Assembly: GCF_018449545.1 (NCBI RefSeq)
Contig: NZ_JAAVUR010000001.1
Location: 186,001 to 250,000 of the forward strand
Length of the DNA: 64,000 bases
Direction: 5' to 3'
From: Granulicella sp. dw_53
GTDB taxonomy: Bacteria > Acidobacteriota > Terriglobia > Terriglobales > Acidobacteriaceae
Positions 1 through 8,889 of this stretch are shown here, piece by piece. Each line of letters opens with the position of its first letter. Within the stretch, counting starts at the first letter, position 1. The position numbers and the translations under genes are program-made. Below the pieces are notes generated by a model. That model worked only from the letters and a program-made list of their open reading frames with translations. It was not told the DNA's origin and made no database searches.

Positions 1-2
1 GT

Positions 3-170
3 GTCCACGTCTGCCCTAATTGTGGATACGTCATCAATCTTGCGGATATAGATCTCCGCGCGATAACGACTGGAATCGTATCGTGCCCCCGTTGCGAGTG
101 GGCGGGCAAGATCGAGATTCAGATTGTTGGTAGTAGCGGTCCGGCACCGAAGCGTGAGGAGGAGAGGTAG
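3..170 (+). CDS. zinc-ribbon protein, 3' part only
   Basis: The open frame enters from the left edge and stops at 168-170, so only the last 55 residues are seen. They carry two CxxC pairs (CPNCG and CPRCE) about 27 residues apart, a pattern typical of a small zinc ribbon. The tail after the second pair is hydrophilic and ends in a run of charged residues (KREEER). It converges on the LysR gene with only 3 bases between the two stop codons. It is probably cargo of the element at the tRNA. No function can be assigned; the beginning of the gene is missing, and a longer domain may lie upstream. Confidence 0.55.
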   Translation, partial: VHVCPNCGYVINLADIDLRAITTGIVSCPRCEWAGKIEIQIVGSSGPAPKREEER

Positions 171-173
171 AGC

Positions 174-1109
174 TTACGCCGAAATCGGAAGTGGTAACTG
201 TTTATAGGTGCTTATTTCAGAAGTTTTGCGGACGAACGACCGCACGATTTCGCTCGCAATCTTGGACTCATTATCTGCTCGGGAGACGAGGAATGTTCGT
301 AGCCGGACATTATGCTCCGCAAGTGGCCGGATAGTCACTCCGTTGCGAGCCATTAGCAAAGCTCCCGCCTTCACTAAGAATGCCACCGCTGAACTGTCCG
401 CAACAAACGGAAATGCCTCTTCCGGGGCGGTGATGTGCTGGATACGTCCGGGACGCACATTACGTCGTTCTGCCGCTTCGAGGATCAGATCATACAGAGG
501 AGGGTGCAGCCTACGTTCAAAGAGAATCCATTTGCGCCCGTTCATATCGGCGAAGGTGACTTCTGGTTTCTCCGCCAAAGCATCTCTCCGCGCCATCGCA
601 ATATAGAAGGGAGTGTCCGCGATCTGGATTTGGGTAAGCAACGCCGATTCTGGAGGCTCGTTAGCGATCGCCAAATCTAGTGTGCCGTCCATTAGATCGT
701 GGACGAGGTCCACGGAGTATTGGCTTGCCAATTCAATCCTCAGCTTCGGGTAGAGCGGAAGGTGGATAGACATCAGAGTCGAAGTGAGGAATGGGTCGGT
801 ATACGGGGAACGTCCGATATGGAAAGGCACGTCCACGTCCTGCATCACGGCCCTGGCCGCTTGAACGGCTCGCTCGCTGTAGAGGAGGGAAAGTCTTGCT
901 TGTTGGATGTAGGCCCGCCCCGCATCATTCAAAAGCACGCTTTTGCGGTTCCGAACGAATAGTGGTCCGCCGACAATCGTTTCAAGGTCTTGGATGTTCT
1001 TCGTCAGCATCGGCTGACTGATACGGACCTTCCGCGCTGCCCGCTGATAATGCAACTCTTCAGCAAGAGCGATGGCCGATTCCATCAATTTCGTTTCATT
1101 TCGCAGCAT
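174..1109 (-). CDS. LysR-family transcriptional regulator
   Basis: A 311-residue protein of usual LysR length. The N-terminal winged helix-turn-helix covers roughly residues 5-65 (ALAEELHYQRAARKVRISQP, then PLFVRNRKSVLLNDAGRAY), followed by the linker helix and a two-lobed effector-binding domain. The start at 1109 is preferred over one four codons upstream because GGAG sits six bases before it. The regulator faces away from the recombinase operon, separated by about 280 bases that probably hold divergent promoters; LysR proteins often control a divergently transcribed neighbour, but here the neighbour is an excisionase-like gene. The ligand and targets are unknown. Family assignment is firm, role is not. 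Confidence 0.88.
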   Translation of the reverse strand: MLRNETKLMESAIALAEELHYQRAARKVRISQPMLTKNIQDLETIVGGPLFVRNRKSVLLNDAGRAYIQQARLSLLYSERAVQAARAVMQDVDVPFHIGRSPYTDPFLTSTLMSIHLPLYPKLRIELASQYSVDLVHDLMDGTLDLAIANEPPESALLTQIQIADTPFYIAMARRDALAEKPEVTFADMNGRKWILFERRLHPPLYDLILEAAERRNVRPGRIQHITAPEEAFPFVADSSAVAFLVKAGALLMARNGVTIRPLAEHNVRLRTFLVSRADNESKIASEIVRSFVRKTSEISTYKQLPLPISA

Positions 1110-1393
1110 ACGGGCTCCCATGAACTCTGAGTAGATGGGATGGGACGACGCGCTGGCGAAGCGATAAGCGGTGTCAAATGAACTGGATGCGCGCTGGACG
1201 TCCCACCGCTAAAACATTGCGACATTAGATGCAACCTGCACAAAAAAGGTAAACGTGATGATCCTTATTCTTCCTGTTGATAAGTAGCCTCTCTTTGTGA
1301 ATTGGACACCGTATCGCATGGTGGGCCATCTTCGGAGCACGGTACGTTATCTCTGCCCTGAGCCGCGCCAGGGCCGCTTCGACGGGAGGTTCC

Positions 1394-1651
1394 ATGCTCT
1401 CAACCGCAAAGCCCAACCCCCGCAGGCTAATTCCTGCGTTCGAGCCATTGCTCGATCTTCACGAAGCTGCTTCGGTATTGGGGATGCATTGGAAGACCTT
1501 AGAGGGGAAGGCACGCCACAAAGAAGTGCCCGCTTTCAAGGTAGGAAAACGTTGGAGATTCCGTTTAAGTTCCCTGGATTCGTGGCTAGAGACAGGCCTA
1601 AAATCGAATACAACCGATCAGGCCGCTGTGACTGGACAGGAGCGTCCTTGA
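1394..1651 (+). CDS. excisionase-like helix-turn-helix protein
   Basis: An 85-residue protein with a MerR/excisionase-type HTH at about residues 19-66 (LLDLHEAASVLGMHWKTL, then KVGKRWRFRLSSLDSWLE). Such small HTH_17-type proteins often precede integrases and act as directionality factors or as repressors of the integrase. GGGAGG lies a few bases before the ATG. Its stop codon overlaps the TTG start of the recombinase in the four bases TTGA (1648-1651), so the two are probably translationally coupled. The role in excision is inferred from position; the HTH is seen directly. Confidence 0.75.
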   Translation: MLSTAKPNPRRLIPAFEPLLDLHEAASVLGMHWKTLEGKARHKEVPAFKVGKRWRFRLSSLDSWLETGLKSNTTDQAAVTGQERP

Positions 1652-2970
1652 AGTTCACACGGCAGCGTTTTCAGCGCGGCACCCTGCGCAAAGTTGCGCG
1701 GGCAGACAATCAATGGGCTTGGGAATACCGATACCAAGACCCCGAAACCAATAAGAGAAAATCCTTGTATCTGAGCGTGGAACAGTTCCCGACACAGACC
1801 GCTGCCGAAAGGCATCTGGGATCGTTTGTGCTCAAACTCAACGATGAAAATCCAACCCTCGCTGTATTAGACCCGACCTTTGACATCATCCTTGATCGTT
1901 TCATCACCGAAGAACGCTTGCTTGAAATCAAGAGTGTGCGCCCAGGTGAACGAAGCGATGGCATCGGCGAACTGAGCTATTCAACGGCTTCAGGCTACCT
2001 CAGCAACATTAAGCGTATTCGGGAGAAGTGGGGAACCACCCGCCTCTCTCGGATGAAGCCGATGAAGATTCAGGAGTGGTTGAAGGGCCTTGATTTGGCA
2101 CCGAAGACCAAAGGCCATATCAAGGCTGTCATGCACCGCTTGTTCGAGAAGGCGATGTTTTGGGAGATAGTCGAATGGCAGCGCAATCCTATGCAACTCG
2201 TGGAGATCAAAGGGATCAGCAAGCGGCGCAAACGGCCATTGATCCTGACGGTCGATCAGTTCTTTTTGGGCTTTGAACTCGTGCCCCAGCCCTATCGCAC
2301 GATGGTGCTGGTGGCGATCTGTTCAGGAGTACGCGCCGAAGAGGTTCTCGCGATCGAGAAGCCGGACATTCATTTTGAGAAGCTCAGCATTCAGCTCTTC
2401 CGCGCGGTTGTCCACGGGCGGGCCAAGTTCGTGAAGACTGAGTATTCCGAGGATGAGTTGCCGCTCGATCCAGACCTCGCGGCGATCCTGTTGGACTGGA
2501 TACGCCAATGCGAACTTGAGGCCCGGGAGGCGTTCGAGAGAACCGGAATCGAGGTTGAGGAATCCGATCTTCTCTTCACGAGTCCCGTCACGGGACGCCA
2601 CTACCATGCGTCGCCCATCCAACAGGACTATTTCCGTCCTGCATGGTGCTGCCTCGTGGCGTGTCCAACGTGTGGGGCCGGTGCCGGCGTCTGGTGTCTC
2701 ACGGACTCGCCGGTGCCCAACGGAAAGCGTCTACCGATTCACGATGAGCGCTGGGAGGCGGCGGGCAAGTACGGCCATGTCGGCTGGCACACCTTCCGCC
2801 ATACGTACCGTTCATGGCTTGACGACACGGGAGCACCCATCGGCATTCAACAAAAGCTGATGCGGCATGCCCAGGTCTCTACCACGATGAACGTCTACGG
2901 CAACGCCCTGATGGAGTCCAAGCGCGAGGCGAACACAGCAGTTGTAAACAAGATCTTGAGGAGCTCGTAG
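1648..2970 (+). CDS. tyrosine recombinase / integrase with an inserted zinc-finger-like motif
   Basis: A 440-residue site-specific recombinase. The frame is open much further upstream, but the start is placed at TTG 1648, just after GGACAGGAG and overlapping the HTH stop. The N-terminal part (about 1-190) holds an arm-binding-like region and a core-binding helical domain. The catalytic domain shows R229 (SGVRAEEVL), the likely beta-hairpin K263, H381 and R384 (HTFRH), H407 (RHAQVSTT) and the nucleophile Y417 (MNVYG), so it should be active. Between the hairpin and HTFRH there is an insertion at about 333-379 with C339, C342, C350 and H365 followed by R368, resembling a CPxCGAxxG-type phage or actinobacterial zinc finger. 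It sits beside tRNA-fMet, its probable target site. Confidence 0.9.
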   Translation: MKFTRQRFQRGTLRKVARADNQWAWEYRYQDPETNKRKSLYLSVEQFPTQTAAERHLGSFVLKLNDENPTLAVLDPTFDIILDRFITEERLLEIKSVRPGERSDGIGELSYSTASGYLSNIKRIREKWGTTRLSRMKPMKIQEWLKGLDLAPKTKGHIKAVMHRLFEKAMFWEIVEWQRNPMQLVEIKGISKRRKRPLILTVDQFFLGFELVPQPYRTMVLVAICSGVRAEEVLAIEKPDIHFEKLSIQLFRAVVHGRAKFVKTEYSEDELPLDPDLAAILLDWIRQCELEAREAFERTGIEVEESDLLFTSPVTGRHYHASPIQQDYFRPAWCCLVACPTCGAGAGVWCLTDSPVPNGKRLPIHDERWEAAGKYGHVGWHTFRHTYRSWLDDTGAPIGIQQKLMRHAQVSTTMNVYGNALMESKREANTAVVNKILRSS

Positions 2971-2978
2971 CGATGAAG

Positions 2979-3059
2979 GGAAACGTTGCCAAAATGCAGA
3001 AAACCCCTCGGAGAATTGTTGGCTTCTCTTACGTGGGGTTATCTGGGGTTGGCGTTTCC
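2979..3059. repeat. short inverted and direct repeats between integrase and tRNA
   Basis: GGAAACG at 2979-2985 is matched in inverted form by CGTTTCC at 3053-3059. Within them AACCCC at 3002-3007 is inverted relative to two direct copies of TGGGGTT at 3034-3040 and 3044-3050. Clustered short repeats between an integrase gene and its attachment site often serve as recombinase or excisionase arm sites. The repeats are seen directly; the function is a guess. Confidence 0.3.
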
Positions 3060-3065
3060 GCTAAG

Positions 3066-3142
<77 letters not shown>

Positions 3143-3250
3143 TACCTAATATAACTCTCTTGTGAACTGAGGTCAATCTGCCACACTTCTATCCTTCTTA
3201 GGATTGCCGATGACCACTAAACTGAATTGCAATTCACCAACGGTAACTTT

Positions 3251-3279
3251 TTGTCAGAAAACGGGTCTTCATTGATACG
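3251..3279 (+). promoter_or_regulatory. candidate promoter for the BON-domain gene
   Basis: TTGTCA at 3251-3256 is one mismatch from the -35 consensus, and GATACG lies 17 bases further on. A 6-base-pair hairpin (TCGGAC, loop AATCA, GTCCGA at 3287-3303) follows in the presumed leader. Weak -10 match, so tentative. Confidence 0.25.
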
Positions 3280-3323
3280 ATGGCCGTCGGACAATCAGTC
3301 CGATAGATGGCCTGGAGGACTTC

Positions 3324-4664
3324 ATGCGTTTCGGCACTTCTCTTCGATCTCTTCATAGTTCCGGGGTTCTCGCGGCTGTATTTTTGCTGGCACAACTGCC
3401 CGTCCAAGCTCAGGAAAATCCTCCTGCCGCGCAGGCTGGTGCGCCTCAGTCGTCCAACGTTCCTGATGCTCAGGTGGAAGCCAACGTGTTGAAGGCTCTG
3501 GCTGGAGCACCGCAGTTAGCCGATCAGAACATCACAACCACGACCGTCTACGGAGTAGTGACCTTATCGGGCACCGTTCGGGACGAGGAGACGCGAACCC
3601 TGGCGGAAACCCTTGCCTCGCGCGCCCCCGGAGTGAAGAAAGTTGTCGGAGAGCTGACTATCGGAACCTCGCCCGCCTCTGCCCCCGATCAGCCTCAAGG
3701 GCCTCCTGTTCCCGGCACCAATCCCAACCTCCAATCCGACGGCACAATGGCTCCGCCCCCGCCGCAAGGTGATCAGGCAAACCCTTACCCTCCTGGTCAG
3801 GGAAATGCGCAGCAGAACCCTCAATACCCCCAGCAGCCTCCCCCATATCCCCAACAGAACCCTCAATATCCTCCATCCAACGGTCCTACCGCGCAGCACG
3901 CTCCTCCTCCTCCCGACCAGGGACCCTACGGAGGCCGGCCATACGGTTCACCACCGTCTTCTTATCCTCAAGGCGAACCTTATGGAGCCCAAAAGGCGGG
4001 TGTGTCCGTTGTAGTTCCTAGCGGATCCATGGTCCGAATTCGCATCAATCAGGGCTTAGATAGCCAGCACGCGCAACCCGGTAACATCTTTGATGGAGTC
4101 GTATTGAACGATGTAGTCGCCGATGGAGCCGTCGCAATTCCTCGCGGAGCAGCCATTCAAGGCTCGGTCGTAGACGCTAAAGCCTCCGGCGCCCTCAAGG
4201 GACGGGGGGAGATATCTCTCCAACTGACGCAAGTCACCCTAGGTGGTAAATCCTACCCCCTTGTCTCGGATCGCTGGTCCAACGTCGGGGTCGACAAGAC
4301 TGCTCGCACCGTCAATAGTGCAATTGGCCTGGGTGCTGTTGGAGCGATTATCGGTGCCGTCGCCGGTGGTGGCCCCGGTGCGGCTATCGGGGCAGGAGTA
4401 GGCGGAGCCGCCGGACTTGGTGCCTCGGCAGCCTCTGGCGGAGGTCAGGCGCTCGTTCCGCCCGAGGCCATCCTCACCTTCCATCTGACCCAGCCGACTC
4501 AGGTTGCGACAGTCTCGCAGGCAGAGATGGACCGCCTCGGATATGGCGTTCCCACCGGATCCCAGCCCCGTCTCATGCGTCGTCCTGGGCCTCCTTACGG
4601 TGGGTATTACGGACCTGGCTACTATGCTCGTCCCTATCCGGCCTACTATCCTTACCCATACTAG
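3324..4664 (+). CDS. exported BON-domain protein with proline-rich linker and glycine zipper
   Basis: A 446-residue secreted protein. Residues 1-27 form a signal peptide ending near VQAQ. A BON domain follows at about 50-112 (VEANVLKALAG, VVTLSGTVRD), a fold thought to bind phospholipids or the envelope. Residues 115-225 are low complexity, rich in Pro, Gln, Tyr and Gly (PQYPQQPPPYPQQ). The C-terminal half has a beta-rich region (PSGSMVRIRINQGLDS) and a glycine-zipper stretch near 330-372 (GAIIGAVAGGGPGAAIGAG) that could insert in or pack against a membrane. The tail is Tyr/Pro rich. GGAGG lies before the ATG. Probably an outer-envelope stability or permeability factor; the exact role is unknown. 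Confidence 0.8.
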   Translation: MRFGTSLRSLHSSGVLAAVFLLAQLPVQAQENPPAAQAGAPQSSNVPDAQVEANVLKALAGAPQLADQNITTTTVYGVVTLSGTVRDEETRTLAETLASRAPGVKKVVGELTIGTSPASAPDQPQGPPVPGTNPNLQSDGTMAPPPPQGDQANPYPPGQGNAQQNPQYPQQPPPYPQQNPQYPPSNGPTAQHAPPPPDQGPYGGRPYGSPPSSYPQGEPYGAQKAGVSVVVPSGSMVRIRINQGLDSQHAQPGNIFDGVVLNDVVADGAVAIPRGAAIQGSVVDAKASGALKGRGEISLQLTQVTLGGKSYPLVSDRWSNVGVDKTARTVNSAIGLGAVGAIIGAVAGGGPGAAIGAGVGGAAGLGASAASGGGQALVPPEAILTFHLTQPTQVATVSQAEMDRLGYGVPTGSQPRLMRRPGPPYGGYYGPGYYARPYPAYYPYPY

Positions 4665-4686
4665 GGCAGGGAATCACCTACAACGA

Positions 4687-4712
4687 AGGCTGTCTCCATG
4701 TGGAGACGGCCT
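4687..4712 (+). terminator. terminator-like hairpin after the BON-domain gene
   Basis: AGGCTGTCTCC and GGAGACGGCCT form an 11-pair stem with one G-U pair and an ATGT loop, 22 bases after the stop codon. The following T tract is short (CTTT), so termination strength is uncertain. Confidence 0.5.
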
Positions 4713-4896
4713 CTCGCTTTCGAGCTCAACTCGATCCGAAACGTGAATTGCGCCGCCCACTGATTTATACTTGTCGCTTGCCCTGCAACAAGCGTGGCGC
4801 ACGTCGAAAGACATGGGTCCACCTCGCGCAAAATCCCGGGCACGCGGCCAAATCTCCGGAAATGGCGACGCGCGAAGCGAAGGTCTTTAGCCAAGC

Positions 4897-6864
4897 ATGA
4901 TTCGTATTCTGCAGCAGAATAATAAGTTCACCAAGGTTCTCTTCGCTGTAATCATTGGAGCCGCTGTTATCACCATGGTGATAACCCTCGTGCCGGGAAT
5001 CTTCGATAGCGCATCCACGGGCGATCCCAACATCTTTGCCACGGTCCATGCGCCCGGCTTCTTTGGCCGTTTCGGCGATAGCACCCCGGTCAAAGCGACT
5101 GAAGTCAATCAGCTTGCGCAGCGTCAACTGCAGCAGCAGCGTCTTCCCGACTTCCTGCTTCCTTACATGGCGCAGCGAGCCGGACAGATTCTGGTACAGC
5201 GGGCCATCCTGAAGCACGAAGCAGACCGTATGGGCCTTCAGGTCAGCGATGAGGACCTCCGCCGCGAGCTTCAGACCGGACCCTTCGCCCAGTATCTCTT
5301 CCCCAACGGCTCCTACATCGGCGATGATGCCTACATCAACTTCGTCCAGTCGGCCTTCCAGATCAGCCGCTCCGACTTCGAGCAGCAGGTCAAGAGCGAC
5401 CTTGAGTTGAATCGCCTCCAGGCACTGGTCACCGGCGGCGTCACCGTTTCCGACAACGCCGTCCGTGATGCCTACAAGATTCAGGGCACCAAGGTTAAAT
5501 TCGACTACGCCGTCGTCTCCGCAGAGGATCTGCGCAAGGGAATCAATCCTTCCGACAGCGATCTGCAGAACTTCTTCAAGCAAAACGCTGCGAAATACGC
5601 CAATGCGATTCCTGAGACGCGCAAGCTTGTATACGCCTCCTTCGACGCCTCCAACCTTCCTGGCGGCAAGCCTCAGGTCACCGATACCGAAGTCCAGGCC
5701 TACTATAATCAGCACCAGGACCAATACCAGGTGAAGGAGCAGGTGAAGGTCCGCCACATCCTCATCGCCGTTCCCTCAGGCGCGGACGCTAAGACCGATG
5801 CCGCTGCCAAGTCCAAGGCAGAAGACCTCCTCAAACAGATCAAAACTGGTGGCAACTTCGCCGACCTCGCCTCGAAGAACTCCGACGATCCCGGCAGCAA
5901 GGTGCAAGGCGGGGAACTCGGCTGGCTCGATCGCGGCAAGACTGTCCCGGAGTTCGACAAGGCAGCCTTCACCCTCTCCCCAGGACAGACCTCCGACCTG
6001 ATCAAGACCCAGTTCGGCTACCACATCCTCCAGGTGGAAGAGAAGAAGACCGCACACCTCCGTCCCATCGCCGAAGTAAAGGCCGAAATTGTACCGGTGC
6101 TTGAGCAGCAGAAGGCCGGCGCCGCCGAGCAGAACTACTCCAAGCAATTGGAAGCGGATGCGAAGAAAGACGGAATCGAAAAGGCTGCCGCTGCCAGGGG
6201 CCTTCATATAGTCACCACTGACTACATCGCCAAAGACGGCGTAATCCCCGGTCTCTCCGATGGCTCTGGACTCATCGCGCAGTCCTTCTCCTCCGCGAAG
6301 GGCGCTGCTCCGGCCTCTGTCGCGATTGGCGAAGGCTTCGCAGTCTTCCAGGTGGTAGATATCAAGGCAGCGCATGCTCCAGACTTCGCCGAGTACAAAC
6401 AACACATCCTCGACGACTTCCGCGAGCAGCAGGTTCCACAGCTTCTTAGCGCTCAGCTCAACAAACTCGACGATCGCGCCAAGGTCCTCAACGACCTGAA
6501 AAAGGCCGCGGCCGAGATGAACATCCCCTTCAAGACCAGTGAGCTCGTCGGTAAGGACGGTCAAGTTCCTGACCTCGGAGCGATGAACGGTCCCGGCGCA
6601 GTCGCCTTCACCTTGGCGAAGGGCACGATCTCTGCGCCTATCAACGCGGGCCGTGTCGGAGTGGTCCTCGATGTCGTCGACAAACAGGAGCCTACCCCGG
6701 AAGAGATTGCGAAGAACTTCCCCCAGACGCGCGAGCAGCTTCTAAGCGCGCAGCATGAGGAGATCTTCCGCGTCTACATCGGCAACCTCACGGAGAAGTA
6801 TGAAAAGGCCGGCGCTGTGAAGCTAACGCAAAAACAGTCCGCTCCCTCTCCACTCGGCAACTAA
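4897..6864 (+). CDS. PpiD/SurA-like peptidyl-prolyl isomerase, membrane-anchored
   Basis: A 655-residue protein with the PpiD plan. A short cytoplasmic N terminus (MIRILQQNNKF) is followed by one membrane segment at about 14-36, a SurA_N-like chaperone region with helices to about 250, one parvulin domain near 282-390 (VRHILIAV, GGELGWLDRGKTVPEFDKAA, FGYHILQVEEKK) and a C-terminal region that resembles a second, degenerate parvulin fold. It would help fold proteins leaving the Sec translocon in the periplasm. Length is close to E. coli PpiD (623). A long intrinsic terminator follows, so it appears to be transcribed alone. The family is clear; the substrates are not. Confidence 0.85.
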   Translation: MIRILQQNNKFTKVLFAVIIGAAVITMVITLVPGIFDSASTGDPNIFATVHAPGFFGRFGDSTPVKATEVNQLAQRQLQQQRLPDFLLPYMAQRAGQILVQRAILKHEADRMGLQVSDEDLRRELQTGPFAQYLFPNGSYIGDDAYINFVQSAFQISRSDFEQQVKSDLELNRLQALVTGGVTVSDNAVRDAYKIQGTKVKFDYAVVSAEDLRKGINPSDSDLQNFFKQNAAKYANAIPETRKLVYASFDASNLPGGKPQVTDTEVQAYYNQHQDQYQVKEQVKVRHILIAVPSGADAKTDAAAKSKAEDLLKQIKTGGNFADLASKNSDDPGSKVQGGELGWLDRGKTVPEFDKAAFTLSPGQTSDLIKTQFGYHILQVEEKKTAHLRPIAEVKAEIVPVLEQQKAGAAEQNYSKQLEADAKKDGIEKAAAARGLHIVTTDYIAKDGVIPGLSDGSGLIAQSFSSAKGAAPASVAIGEGFAVFQVVDIKAAHAPDFAEYKQHILDDFREQQVPQLLSAQLNKLDDRAKVLNDLKKAAAEMNIPFKTSELVGKDGQVPDLGAMNGPGAVAFTLAKGTISAPINAGRVGVVLDVVDKQEPTPEEIAKNFPQTREQLLSAQHEEIFRVYIGNLTEKYEKAGAVKLTQKQSAPSPLGN

Positions 6865-6871
6865 TCGTACT

Positions 6872-6928
6872 AAAACCAAAGGGCCTGTCGCCCAGCCCTC
6901 CGCGGCGGGTGACAGGCCCTTTGGTTTT
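6872..6928. terminator. strong bidirectional intrinsic terminator
   Basis: The 18 bases at 6872-6889 (start AAAACCAAAGGG) and 6911-6928 are perfectly complementary, and the stem extends inward by four more pairs, one of them G-U. An A run on one side and a T run on the other make it usable in both directions. It lies 8 bases after the PpiD-like stop codon. Confidence 0.9.
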
Positions 6929-7077
6929 GCTGTTGAGCCTTTACGTTGAAGCTTCGCCGTTGAACCAAGACCGGCATCCTAACTGTTAACGTTAGAAATA
7001 GTCCAAGCAAAGCACCACCGCAACCCGGCATCGTAAGGGCAAGGGATACATGTAGTACAGAACGCCCAAGGGGGAGT

Positions 7078-8637
7078 ATGAGCACCGAAGCGGCCATCCA
7101 AGATCGTCTGTCCGGAATTCTGCTGCACGTCACGTCGCTGCCGTCTTACGGTGGGGTCGGCGACTTCGGCCCGGCCGCCTATGCCTTTGTAGACTTCCTC
7201 GCCGCCTCCAAGCAGCGTCTCTGGCAGGTGCTTCCTCTAAGCCCCACCGGCTATGGGAGTTCGCCCTACTCGGCTCTCTCCGCCTTCGCCGGCAATCCAC
7301 TCCTCATCAGCTTGGAGCGGCTGGTTGAGGATGGTTGGATCGCCGCTGACCGCATCGAAGGCCTCCCCGGACACGACGGCCCGGCGGACTTCGGTGAGGC
7401 CATGCGTCTCAAACTCCCGCTCATCGAAGAAGCCGCCACAAACTTCCTTGACCGCTGCACCGACGAGCAGCGCGCCGCCTTCCAGAAGTTCTGCGAAGAC
7501 AACCTCTCCTGGCTGCCCGACTACGCCATGTTCAACGTCCTCCGTCGCGTCCATGGCTACATTAGCTGGAACGACTGGCCCGCCGAGTACGCACAGCGCA
7601 ACCACGACTCTCTCTCCGCCCTGCTTACCAGTCACGGTCGCGAACTCGCCATCGAGCAGACCATCCAGTACTTCTTCAGTGAGCAGTGGAGCGCCCTCCG
7701 TGCCTACTGTGGCAGTCACGACATCCGCATCTTGGGCGACGTCGCCATCTTCGTCAACTACGACAGCGCCGACGTCTGGACGCACCCTGAGCTCTTCGAG
7801 CTGGATGACCTACGCAAGCCGATCCGTGTTTCTGGCGTCCCTCCGGACTACTTCTCCGCCACCGGACAGCGTTGGGGAAACCCCCTCTACAAATGGGGCC
7901 TGCTTCAGGAGCGCGGCTTCGACTGGTGGGTAGCCCGCGTCCGTCGCTCCCTCACCCTCTACGACATGGTGCGCCTCGACCACTTCCGCGGCTTCGAAGC
8001 CTACTGGTCGATCCCCGCCGAAGAGGAGACCGCCGTCAACGGCCAGTGGGTCAAAGCCCCCGGTCACGAGCTCTTCCAGCGCCTGCGCGACGTCTTCGGG
8101 GTGCTCCCCTTCGTCGCCGAGGACCTCGGCCTCATCACCCCCGAGGTTGACGAACTCCGCGAGCACTTCGGCATGCCCGGCATGAGGATCCTCCAATTCG
8201 GATTCTCCGACCGCGCTGCCCACCTCTACCTCCCTCACCGCTTCGTCCCCAACACCGTCGCCTACACCGGCACCCACGACAACAACACCACCCTCGGCTG
8301 GTGGCGCGACGACCTCAGCGACCCCGACCGCCTCAACGTCCAGGCCTACCTCCAGACCATCCAGTTCGAAGGCGACATCGTCTGGGCGATGATGCGTGCC
8401 GCCGCCCGTTCCGTCGCCAATGTCTGTATCTTCCCCATGCAAGACGTCCTGCACCTCGGCAGCGAAGCCCGTATGAACACGCCCTCCGCCGGAGCAGGGA
8501 ACTGGACCTGGCGCTACGACTCCAACGCCCTTCACCCGGACTTCTCCACCCAACTCGCCGCCCTCGCTGAGATGACCGACCGCGACGGTTACGTCGTACC
8601 CGTTCCTGCCCCTCCCGCGGAGGCGGTCTTGGCCTAG
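7078..8637 (+). CDS. malQ: 4-alpha-glucanotransferase (amylomaltase, GH77)
   Basis: A 519-residue cytoplasmic disproportionating enzyme that transfers alpha-1,4-glucan segments between maltodextrins, used in maltodextrin and glycogen metabolism. GH77 marks are clear: the N-terminal SGILLHVTSLPS and GYGSSPYSALSAFAGNP, nucleophile D301 in RLDHFRG, acid/base E348 in FVAEDLG, and D401 in YTGTHDNNTT. Length matches the short bacterial amylomaltase type (about 500), without the extra N-terminal domains of E. coli MalQ. A purine-rich GGGGGAG precedes the ATG. No other glycogen gene lies next to it. The identification is secure. Confidence 0.97.
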   Translation: MSTEAAIQDRLSGILLHVTSLPSYGGVGDFGPAAYAFVDFLAASKQRLWQVLPLSPTGYGSSPYSALSAFAGNPLLISLERLVEDGWIAADRIEGLPGHDGPADFGEAMRLKLPLIEEAATNFLDRCTDEQRAAFQKFCEDNLSWLPDYAMFNVLRRVHGYISWNDWPAEYAQRNHDSLSALLTSHGRELAIEQTIQYFFSEQWSALRAYCGSHDIRILGDVAIFVNYDSADVWTHPELFELDDLRKPIRVSGVPPDYFSATGQRWGNPLYKWGLLQERGFDWWVARVRRSLTLYDMVRLDHFRGFEAYWSIPAEEETAVNGQWVKAPGHELFQRLRDVFGVLPFVAEDLGLITPEVDELREHFGMPGMRILQFGFSDRAAHLYLPHRFVPNTVAYTGTHDNNTTLGWWRDDLSDPDRLNVQAYLQTIQFEGDIVWAMMRAAARSVANVCIFPMQDVLHLGSEARMNTPSAGAGNWTWRYDSNALHPDFSTQLAALAEMTDRDGYVVPVPAPPAEAVLA

Positions 8638-8703
8638 AGAGAGGCACACTCCCACTCCAGCGTTTAGACTGGAAGAGAAGCATAAAACTTATCAGGAGTA
8701 CCA

Positions 8704-8889
8704 ATGCCTCTCTCCGGCGAAGCCATCCGCACCATGAACTACGTAGACGACATCTCTGTCACCCTCCGCCGCATCCTCGCGGTCCTTCCGTCGCTTACCG
8801 ACGAGGAGCGTCAGCGTGTGGCCGATCACATCAAAGCCGCCGAACCCAGCTACGAATCCGTCATCACCGCCGTCACGAGCACCAAGTGA
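8704..8889 (+). CDS. small conserved-looking hypothetical protein
   Basis: A 61-residue acidic helical protein with no recognised domain. The segment LTDEERQRVADHIKAAEP reads like an amphipathic helix. CAGGAG lies just before the ATG, and the stop codon overlaps the GTG start of the next gene (GTGA at 8886-8889), which suggests one transcript and coupled translation. Codon use follows the neighbours (C-ending codons), supporting a real gene. The function is unknown; the tight coupling hints at a role with the NAD-binding protein downstream. Confidence 0.65.
   Translation: MPLSGEAIRTMNYVDDISVTLRRILAVLPSLTDEERQRVADHIKAAEPSYESVITAVTSTK

Larger units (their letters stand above)
1..3065. mobile_element. 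right end of an integrative element inserted at tRNA-fMet
   Basis: A tyrosine recombinase gene preceded by an excisionase-like HTH gene ends 95 bases before the 3' CCA end of an intact tRNA gene, and the tRNA 3' end points at the recombinase. This is the usual arrangement when an element has integrated at a tRNA 3' end and restored it. The cargo visible here is a LysR regulator and a zinc-ribbon protein. Plus-strand composition in 1-3000 is more balanced between G and C than the strongly C-rich segment that follows. The left boundary lies outside the window, so the element's length is unknown. Inference from layout; the partner attachment repeat is not visible. Confidence 0.5.

Noticed and set aside
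1225..1416. Minus-strand frame with cysteine and histidine pairs near its end
   Set aside because: It begins inside the excisionase-like gene, which is better supported, and the Cys/His pattern could be chance.
3781..3960. Tandem DNA repeat in the BON-domain gene
   Set aside because: The periodicity comes from a Pro/Gln/Tyr-rich protein linker with degenerate codons, not from a DNA-level repeat array.
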